Shown here: piece after piece, positions 60,037 through 64,000 of the stretch
How the letters are laid out: every line of letters starts with the position of its first letter
How positions within the stretch are numbered: position 1 is the first letter of the stretch
NCBI GenBank assembly: GCA_031216445.1
Contig: CM062213.1
Coordinates: 9,363,501-9,427,500 of the forward strand
Direction: 5' to 3'
Origin: Lateolabrax maculatus
Lineage: Eukaryota; Chordata; Actinopteri; Acropomatiformes; Lateolabracidae
Length of the DNA: 64,000 bases
The notes under the pieces: model-generated
What the model was told of the DNA's origin: nothing
Database searches by the model: none
What the model saw: only the letters and a program-made list of their open reading frames with translations
Translations under genes and position numbers: made by a program

Positions 60037-60403
60037 TGTGTGTGTGTGTCCAGGTTCCTGGACTACCTGTCAGACTTGTGTGTGTCAATGAATAAGTCCA
60101 TCCCTGTGACACAGGAGCTCATCTGTAACGCAGTGTTGGATCCAGCTAACGCAGACATCCTCATAGAAACTAAGTAGGTAGTCCCACATCTACCTCCACC
60201 TTTTTCTGTCTTATCCTCCTCATAAAACCAATGTGCACTATGTAACATCTAAAGAGGGCACAGAATGAAATGGATTTCACTTACTTCCTAACCAAATTAT
60301 GTATTAATCCTTAAAAAACAATATATGCTCTCAACAGCTGTAATTTGGCATATAAAATTTGTCTCTGATCTTTTGAGTTTTGCTACTGTTCATCAGATAT
60401 AAC

Positions 60404-60438
<35 letters not shown>

Positions 60439-63400
60439 CTTCACTTTTAGCTCTAAGACAATATTAATCAATAATGAAAATAATTGTTACTTGCACCCCT
60501 AGTGGGATATATTAAAGATGGTGATACATCTCTAGCATGTGTTTACTAGGCTTGTCCCAACCTTTTTTGCAGCTTCTTAGGTGACAGTAATGACATTGGC
60601 TGTCATTGTATCCCTATCCTGATGTTTTTGTTGAAATTTGTCCCAAACCCAAAAAAATAAAATATCCTCCTCCTGCAGACTTGTGCTGTCGAGATTTGAG
60701 ATCGAGGGAGTACCGCTCGGGGAGAACTCGGTGGAGTCAGAGGAAGATGAGGAGGAGGTGTGGTTGTTCTGGAAAGACAGCAATAAAGAGATCCGCAGTA
60801 AAAGCATCAGGGAGCTGGCCCAGGATGCCAAGGAGGGCCAGAAGGAGGACCAGGAGGTGATCAGTTATTACAGGTAGTTTTCCATGTGGTTGCCTTGAAT
60901 AAAGGAGACGGTGCTAGTCCCCTAACTGATCTAAGATTAAACCTGGGCAGAGTCAGCATACATTGCTGATGACTGTAGTAGTTTTGTTCACATTTTTTTT
61001 TTGACACATTTTCAAGTATAACTCTGAATCTACTTGTGTGTATTTACTGCTACAGGTACCAGCTGAACCTGTTTGCCAGGATGTGTTTGGACCGCCAGTA
61101 CCTGGCAATTAACAAGATCTCTGGCCAGCTGGATGTGGACCTGATCTTGCGATGCATGTCAGATGAAGACCTGCCCTATGATTTGAGAGCCTCCTTCTGC
61201 CGCATGATGCTGCACATGCATGTGGATCGTGATCCTCAAGAGCAGGTTACACCTGTCAAATACGCTCGACTGTGGTCTGAGATCCCCTCAGAGATTGACA
61301 TTGATGAGTGAGTCAATAGACAAATTTAATGAATTGTTCCATGTAGAATATTTCTCAAATGTAAAGAGCAACATTTTTTGTGCTGTAGATTCATTTGTGG
61401 TTTTTTTTTTGCTGTCTTATTGTAGTTATGACAATGATGGAACATCTAAAGATGAAATTAAGGAGCGATTCTGTCAGACTATGGAGTTCGTTGAGAACTA
61501 CCTGAGAGATGTGGTGTGTCAGAGCTTCCCTTTTGCAGATAAAGAGAAGAACAAGCTCACCTTTGAGGTCAGTCTGGCATGTTCTTGATTATATAATCAC
61601 ACTCATACATTTGAAGGTGACATTTAGGAAACTTATCTTCCATGTTTAGGTGGTGAACCTGGCCAGGAACCTGATTTATTTTGGCTTCTACAACTTCAGT
61701 GACCTGCTGAGACTAACCAAGATCCTGCTGGCTATTTTAGACTGTGTGCATGTGAGCACCATTTTCCCTTTCAACAAGATGGACAAAGAAGATGAGAGTA
61801 AAGGTAGGAACACCATAGTTGGTCAGTGGAGTATCTCATAGACGTGAAGTTGATGTCTGTATTTGTACATTTGTGTGTTGTTTCCAGGTAGTAACGTGAT
61901 GAGGTCCATTCATGGTGTAGGAGAGCTGATGTCCCAAGTAGTCCTGAGAGGAGGGGGCTTTCTTCCCACAACTACTAACAACAGCTCCAGTGGAGACACA
62001 GTCAAGACCCAAACTGAACCTGAGAAACAGGACATACTGGTCATGGACACCAAGCTCAAGATCATTGAGATCCTGCAGGTTAAGGACATGCAGTATTATA
62101 CCTATGTGGATGTACAAGCAGTAGACAGTGAACACATGCAGTGCATACAGTACAACAGACACAGTTTGACGCAGTTAGTAAGGCCCTCCATTCTCCAAAA
62201 TATTCACATAAAACTCTTGTTGTTTTCTGTCCTGCCCTGTAGTTCATTCTGAATGTCCGCCTGGACTATAGGATCTCCTGTCTGCTGTCTATATTTAAGA
62301 GGGAGTTTGATGAGAGTAACTCCCAGAGTGAATTATCTGTAACTGGAGCAGTGGAAGGACCAAACAATATGCCAGGTCAGGTTAACATTAGCATTTTACA
62401 CAAATGTGGGGCAATGAAATAGACTTTGTTGTTTATAAATGTCTTTTTTATTTTATTCCAGGGGCTTTGGATTTTGAGCACATTGAGGAGCAGGCAGAGG
62501 GGATATTTGGTGGAAGGTAATCCCAGTTTCAATAAAGAGTCACAAAATACAAGAAAGAGGATTTTCATTCGAGTGTATGTTCTGTGTGTGTCTAGTGAAG
62601 AGAACACCCCACTGGACCTTGATGATCATGGTGGTCGTACCTTCTTAAGGGTCCTTCTCCACTTAACCATGCACGACTATCCTCCTCTGGTGTCCAGAGC
62701 CCTCCACCTGCTCTTTAGGCACTTCAGTCAAAGGCAGGAGGTCTTGCAGGCTTTTAAGCAGGTATCCTATCATACAGTTTTCATTTTACCATTGTGACAC
62801 ATGCACACATACATACACAAATGCATTTACAGCAACATTTGAATGTGGACTCAGTGGCATTTTGCCTTTCCAGTTTGTCTGCTCAGTAGTTTATATTGTA
62901 ACATATAAATATTCACAGGTCCAGCTGCTGGTCACCAGCCAAGATGTGGAAAATTACAAGCAAATAAAGTCAGACCTGGACCAGCTACGCTCTATTGTAG
63001 AGAAGTCTGAGCTCTGGGTGTACAAGAGGCAGGGGCCAGACGAGGGCATGGATGCAGGCGAGGGGCTCTCCACTGAGCATAAAAAGGTACAGTATATTGT
63101 ATATCACAAGAACCACACACAGACACCGAAAGTCTGTCAGTCACCACTAAGTGTCTTAACTACAGTAAGGTCTTTTTCTCTGATACACCATTTCTGGTGC
63201 ACTCTGTAGGGGGATTCAGGGGGCACAGACAAACCAAAGAAACCAGAAAGTACCAGCAGTTACAACTACAGGGTGGTAAAGGAGGTAACTATCTTACTTC
63301 TAAGTATGGTTAACAAGCTCTTATCTGCTGATTTTGCAAATGTTGTTGCATAGAGCCTTTTTTCCACATACCTCACCCCCTCACATTTTTTTTTCTCACT

Positions 63401-64000
63401 GCTCTCTATCAGATCCTGCTGCGGCTCAGCAGGCTGTGTGTCCAAGAAGGTCTGTCAGGTAGGAAGAGCAGGAAACAGCAGCAGAGGCTGCTGAGGAACA
63501 TGGGGGCTCATGCTGTCGTCCTTGAGCTCCTACAGATCCCCTATGAGAAGGTATCAATAGCTTTCACTGAAATACTTGTTCAGCATTATGAGTGTAAAAG
63601 TGGACAAACCTTCACATCCATTTTCTCTTCCAGGGAGAAGATTTGCGCATGCAGGATATCATGAAGTTAGCCCACCAGTTTCTACAGAATTTCTGTGCAG
63701 GAAATCAGCAGAACCAAGCCCTGCTGCACAAGCACATCAATCTTTTCCTCAACCCAGGGGTGAGCAGTCCTGCCACACAACGCACCACTCAACACCCACG
63801 GTGTTATCACTGAAAACCATTGATTCTGACTTTAAACAAGAATCTTTGTTTTCTGTTGCTCCTCTTTTTTTCTTTTGTTCAGATTTTAGAAGCCATCACC
63901 ATGCAACATATCTTCATGAACAACTTCCAGCTGTGCAGTGAGATCAATGAGCGTGTGGTTCAGCACTTTGTCCACTGCATCGAAACACACGGCCGCAACG
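39730..64000 (+). CDS. itpr1: Inositol 1,4,5-trisphosphate receptor type 1, 5' half of gene (30 coding exons, partial at 3')
   Basis: ER calcium-release channel opened by IP3 and cytosolic calcium. Thirty exons, each with GT-AG ends and compatible phase, encode residues 1-1304. The start is [20 protein letters not shown], diagnostic of ITPR1. Regions: suppressor beta-trefoil (about 1-221), MIR/beta-trefoil part of the IP3-binding core (about 222-434), armadillo part of the core (about 435-602), then regulatory armadillo repeats. IP3 contacts are present with an offset of -2 from rat: Arg239, Lys247, RTTGR at 263-267, Arg502, Lys506, Arg509, and Tyr565-Arg566-Lys567. Exon 10 is the SI cassette. 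The SIII insert is absent. The remaining half, with the SII site and the channel pore, lies beyond the window. Type 1 is chosen over types 2/3 by the N-terminus and by synteny. Teleosts often have two type 1 copies; which one this is cannot be told here. Confidence 0.97.
39822..42175 (+). other. itpr1: itpr1 intron 1 (after first coding exon)
   Basis: 2.35 kb with no gene. It contains a copy of a fish interspersed repeat at about 41694-41955 and short CA patches (about 40650-40690). Confidence 0.85.
41694..41955 (+). repeat. Teleost interspersed repeat ('agggctacaactaac' family)
   Basis: Starts 'agggctacaactaacagttatttttattg' and continues 'aataatctgctgatt', 'agtccaagg', 'cccaaagatattcagttt' and 'aaattcacattttagaagatgg', the hallmark order of this fish repeat. 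Same family as 9530-9745. Confidence 0.7.
42176..42246 (+). CDS. itpr1: itpr1 coding exon 2 (residues 31-55)
   Basis: Encodes [20 protein letters not shown] then KFR. Acceptor 'atccgtag', donor AGAG|GTAAG, splitting Asp55. Confidence 0.95.
48648..48742 (-). mobile_element. MITE fragment ('gctaagctaagc' family 5' end, reverse)
   Basis: The run 'acagacagacatgagagtg..atcagtcttctcatctaactctc..aataagcgtattttgc..atgttgaact..ctttaaag' is the reverse complement of the family's left end, including its terminal repeat. It abuts a second repeat beginning at about 48738. Confidence 0.7.
48738..48930 (+). repeat. Degenerate interspersed repeat ('aactcctgcaatttagtatt')
   Basis: The opening 'aaagggaaactcctgcaatttagtattgcac' parallels the copy at 6385. 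The edge on the right is uncertain. Confidence 0.45.
49925..49967 (+). other. G-run cluster, potential G-quadruplex
   Basis: Five G-runs of 11, 6, 4, 7 and 3 bases separated by 1-7 bases, on the itpr1 non-template strand, so present in the pre-mRNA. Confidence 0.75.
50191..50220. repeat. (GA)n microsatellite
   Basis: GA run with one AA interruption, within a longer purine-rich stretch (about 49920-50240). Confidence 0.95.
50674..50766. repeat. (CA)n microsatellite, interrupted
   Basis: About 90 bases of CA repeats with CCC and AAA interruptions. Confidence 0.95.
51047..51156 (+). CDS. itpr1: itpr1 coding exon 3 (residues 55-91)
   Basis: Encodes [20 protein letters not shown] then [16 protein letters not shown]. 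Acceptor 'ctgtccag', donor CAT|GTAAGT, phase 0. Confidence 0.96.
51752..51838 (+). CDS. itpr1: itpr1 coding exon 4 (residues 92-120)
   Basis: Encodes [20 protein letters not shown] then VIQYGNVIQ. Acceptor 'ccttacag', donor CAG|GTTTGT. Confidence 0.96.
52367..52525 (+). CDS. itpr1: itpr1 coding exon 5 (residues 121-173)
   Basis: Encodes [38 protein letters not shown]. Part of the suppressor beta-trefoil. Donor AGT|GTGAGT. Confidence 0.96.
53265..53363 (+). CDS. itpr1: itpr1 coding exon 6 (residues 174-206)
   Basis: Encodes [20 protein letters not shown] then [13 protein letters not shown]. Acceptor 'gttttcag', donor GAG|GTTTGG. Confidence 0.96.
54015..54098 (+). CDS. itpr1: itpr1 coding exon 7 (residues 207-234)
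   Basis: Encodes [20 protein letters not shown] then NQEIILKG. It spans the join between the suppressor domain and the IP3-binding core. Acceptor 'tttttcag', donor GGG|GTTTGT. Confidence 0.96.
54450..54596 (+). CDS. itpr1: itpr1 coding exon 8 (residues 235-283), IP3-contact exon
   Basis: Encodes [20 protein letters not shown] and [16 protein letters not shown]. Holds Arg239, Lys247 and the RTTGR loop at 263-267, equivalents of rat Arg241, Lys249 and 265-269, which coordinate IP3 phosphates. Donor GAG|GTGAGG. Confidence 0.97.
54863..54958 (+). CDS. itpr1: itpr1 coding exon 9 (residues 284-315)
   Basis: Encodes [20 protein letters not shown] then [12 protein letters not shown], a MIR-type repeat. 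Acceptor 'gtattag', donor GAG|GTCAGT. Confidence 0.96.
55225..55269 (+). CDS. itpr1: itpr1 coding exon 10 (residues 316-330), SI cassette
   Basis: A 45-nt, phase 0/0 exon encoding [15 protein letters not shown]. It corresponds in position (rat/human 318-332), length and sequence to the SI segment that mammals include or skip. Skipping keeps the frame. Acceptor 'ttttgcag', donor TCA|GTAAGT. A 41-bp palindrome lies about 150 bp downstream. Confidence 0.93.
55420..55460. repeat. 41-bp near-perfect palindrome in itpr1 intron 10
   Basis: Left arm GTGTCCTGATGTACTGTATA (55420-55439), one spacer base, and the exact reverse complement at 55441-55460. Confidence 0.97.
56405..56559 (+). CDS. itpr1: itpr1 coding exon 11 (residues 331-382)
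   Basis: Encodes [20 protein letters not shown] and [20 protein letters not shown]. Acceptor 'ctctccag', donor CAG|GTAGGA, splitting Arg382. Confidence 0.96.
57034..57061. repeat. 28-bp palindrome in itpr1 intron 11
   Basis: Arms ACCTACGTGTTCA and TGAACACGTAGGT are exact reverse complements of 13 bp around a 2-base loop. Confidence 0.95.
57306..57405 (+). CDS. itpr1: itpr1 coding exon 12 (residues 382-415)
   Basis: Encodes [20 protein letters not shown] then [13 protein letters not shown]. Acceptor 'gttttcag', donor CGT|GTGAGT. Confidence 0.96.
57545..57762 (+). mobile_element. tRNA-derived SINE in itpr1 intron 12
   Basis: The head has a tRNA-like box A region ('gttcagaaggtagagc') and a box B ('ggttcagtccc', about 57591-57601). 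The body 'cctcctgtccacatgtctaagtgttcttggg' and tail 'agcgcaatataaatgtagccatttaccat' match the tRNA-derived SINE family common in spiny-rayed fishes. It lies in the sense orientation to itpr1. Target duplications are not clear. Confidence 0.85.
57998..58158 (+). CDS. itpr1: itpr1 coding exon 13 (residues 416-469)
   Basis: Encodes [20 protein letters not shown] and [20 protein letters not shown]. Joins the beta-trefoil and armadillo halves of the IP3-binding core. Acceptor 'attcaag', donor GAG|GTATAA. Confidence 0.96.
58257..58398 (+). CDS. itpr1: itpr1 coding exon 14 (residues 469-516), IP3-contact exon
   Basis: Encodes [20 protein letters not shown] and [17 protein letters not shown]. Arg502, Lys506 and Arg509 match rat Arg504, Lys508 and Arg511 of the IP3 site. 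The VVDIPNN segment differs from the mammalian VTGGTNS. Donor CAG|GTAATG. Confidence 0.96.
58640..58798 (+). CDS. itpr1: itpr1 coding exon 15 (residues 517-569), IP3-contact exon
   Basis: Encodes [20 protein letters not shown] and [15 protein letters not shown]. Tyr565, Arg566 and Lys567 match rat 567-569. Acceptor 'gtgttcag', donor CAG|GTAGAG. Confidence 0.96.
59418..59590 (+). CDS. itpr1: itpr1 coding exon 16 (residues 570-627)
   Basis: Encodes [20 protein letters not shown] and [20 protein letters not shown]. End of the IP3-binding core. Acceptor 'cctgcag', donor CAG|GTTTGT, a modest donor. Confidence 0.96.
59991..60050. repeat. (TG)n microsatellite forming the 3' splice-site tract
   Basis: About 60 bases of TG repeat with CG and TATG interruptions, ending 'tgtgtc' immediately before the CAG acceptor at 60051-60053. 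It replaces a normal pyrimidine tract. Confidence 0.95.
60054..60173 (+). CDS. itpr1: itpr1 coding exon 17 (residues 627-667)
   Basis: Encodes [20 protein letters not shown] then [19 protein letters not shown]. 120 nt, with the same phase at both ends, so skipping would delete 40 residues without a frameshift. Acceptor after (TG)n, donor AA|GTAGGT. Confidence 0.96.
60461..60503 (-). repeat. Fragment of fish interspersed repeat (reverse), beside an (AAT)n run
   Basis: The run 'aataatgaaaataattgttacttgcacccc' is the reverse of the start of the family seen at 41694. An (AAT/ATA)n microsatellite lies just upstream at about 60401-60435. Confidence 0.55.
60679..60873 (+). CDS. itpr1: itpr1 coding exon 18 (residues 667-732)
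   Basis: Encodes [20 protein letters not shown], an acidic EEDEEE run, and [20 protein letters not shown]. Acceptor 'ctcctgcag', donor CAG|GTAGTT. Confidence 0.96.
61056..61307 (+). CDS. itpr1: itpr1 coding exon 19 (residues 732-816)
   Basis: Encodes [40 protein letters not shown] and [20 protein letters not shown]. Acceptor 'gctacag', donor GA|GTGAGT, splitting Asp816. Confidence 0.96.
61426..61567 (+). CDS. itpr1: itpr1 coding exon 20 (residues 816-863)
   Basis: Encodes [20 protein letters not shown] and [20 protein letters not shown]. Acceptor 'attgtag', donor GAG|GTCAGT. Confidence 0.96.
61650..61803 (+). CDS. itpr1: itpr1 coding exon 21 (residues 864-915)
   Basis: Encodes [20 protein letters not shown] and [20 protein letters not shown]. 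Acceptor 'gtttag', donor AAAG|GTAGG. The following intron is only 84 bp and leaves no room for an SIII cassette exon. Confidence 0.96.
61888..62078 (+). CDS. itpr1: itpr1 coding exon 22 (residues 915-978)
   Basis: Encodes [20 protein letters not shown], a Ser/Thr/Asn-rich variable linker, and [16 protein letters not shown]. Acceptor 'tttccag', donor CAG|GTTAAG. Confidence 0.96.
62243..62375 (+). CDS. itpr1: itpr1 coding exon 23 (residues 979-1023)
   Basis: Encodes [20 protein letters not shown] then [10 protein letters not shown] and a variable stretch. Acceptor 'ccctgtag', donor CCAG|GTCAGG. Confidence 0.95.
62462..62516 (+). CDS. itpr1: itpr1 coding exon 24 (residues 1023-1041)
   Basis: Short 55-nt exon encoding [17 protein letters not shown]. 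Acceptor 'ttattccag', donor GAAG|GTAATC. The next intron is only 79 bp. Confidence 0.94.
62596..62761 (+). CDS. itpr1: itpr1 coding exon 25 (residues 1041-1096)
   Basis: Encodes [20 protein letters not shown] and [17 protein letters not shown]. Acceptor 'gtgtctag', donor CAG|GTATCC. Confidence 0.96.
62919..63086 (+). CDS. itpr1: itpr1 coding exon 26 (residues 1097-1152)
   Basis: Encodes [20 protein letters not shown] and [20 protein letters not shown]. Acceptor 'attcacag', donor AAG|GTACAG. Confidence 0.96.
63210..63284 (+). CDS. itpr1: itpr1 coding exon 27 (residues 1153-1177)
   Basis: Encodes [20 protein letters not shown] then RVVKE. Acceptor 'ctctgtag', donor GAG|GTAACT. The first half is variable in the family, while [12 protein letters not shown] is conserved. 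Confidence 0.95.
63413..63550 (+). CDS. itpr1: itpr1 coding exon 28 (residues 1178-1223)
   Basis: Encodes [20 protein letters not shown] and [20 protein letters not shown], the start of the second RIH homology region. Acceptor 'ctatcag', donor AAG|GTATCA. Confidence 0.96.
63634..63759 (+). CDS. itpr1: itpr1 coding exon 29 (residues 1224-1265)
   Basis: Encodes [20 protein letters not shown] and [20 protein letters not shown]. Acceptor 'cttccag', donor GGG|GTGAGC. Confidence 0.96.
63883..64000 (+). CDS. itpr1: itpr1 coding exon 30 (residues 1266-1304, cut by window end)
   Basis: Encodes [20 protein letters not shown] and [19 protein letters not shown], then one base of the next codon at the window edge. 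Acceptor 'ttgttcag'. The exon continues beyond the window. Confidence 0.95.
   Translation, partial: MLEAITMQHIFMNNFQLCSEINERVVQHFVHCIETHGRN

Noticed and set aside
59845..60177. 110-codon frame including a run of Val-Cys
   Set aside because: Read-through of intron and (TG)n microsatellite into itpr1 exon 17. Only the exon part is supported.
1..64000. CRISPR arrays, operons, prophage or other prokaryotic systems
   Set aside because: Introns, vertebrate gene families and fish repeats show a eukaryotic nuclear locus. The spaced repeats are microsatellites or mobile elements.

Overview
The window is nuclear DNA from a ray-finned fish, most likely a percomorph teleost. The support is three vertebrate-type genes (two with short GT-AG exons), long AT-rich non-coding stretches, many (CA/GT)n microsatellites, and several interspersed repeat families I recognise from spiny-rayed fish genomes: a tRNA-derived SINE, the 'gctaagctaagctaacc' terminal-inverted-repeat element and the 'ttggatggattg' repeat. 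The teleost assignment is firm. The finer placement is inference from those repeats.

Gene order is lrrn1 (+), sumf1 (-), itpr1 (+), the order known for human chromosome 3p26. Bases 1 to about 20,500 hold no supportable gene: repeats, microsatellites and some candidate conserved non-coding blocks, probably the regulatory flank of lrrn1. A GC-rich block at about 20,540-20,993 ends in a splice donor and is read as the non-coding first exon and promoter of lrrn1. A 6.9-kb intron follows, then a single coding exon (28,159-30,306) encoding a complete 715-residue LRR/Ig/FN3 membrane protein.

sumf1 lies on the minus strand, tail to tail with lrrn1. All nine coding exons (37,971 down to 32,205) could be placed with in-phase GT-AG junctions, giving a complete 365-residue formylglycine-generating enzyme with its catalytic and structural cysteines. 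The ITPR1-type gene starts head to head with it. A CpG-containing interval of about 0.7 kb between them carries an ETS motif and an E-box and probably works as a bidirectional promoter.

itpr1 fills the rest. Thirty coding exons (39,730 to the window end) join in frame to give residues 1-1304: the suppressor domain, the complete IP3-binding core and the start of the armadillo/regulatory region. The channel half lies beyond the window. Exon 10 is the classical 45-nt SI cassette. The SIII cassette site is closed by an 84-bp intron.

The products act at different points of the secretory pathway and cell surface: LRRN1 as a neuronal surface adhesion-type protein, SUMF1 in the ER lumen activating sulfatases, ITPR1 as the ER calcium-release channel. 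Their adjacency is old synteny, not an operon. I found no undescribed multi-gene system. The most interesting leads are structural: a long inverted repeat in sumf1 intron 1, a 41-bp near-perfect palindrome just downstream of the SI cassette, a TG-repeat 3' splice site before an in-frame itpr1 exon, a relocated N-glycosylation sequon in SUMF1, and a mobile element with intact ends and target duplication.
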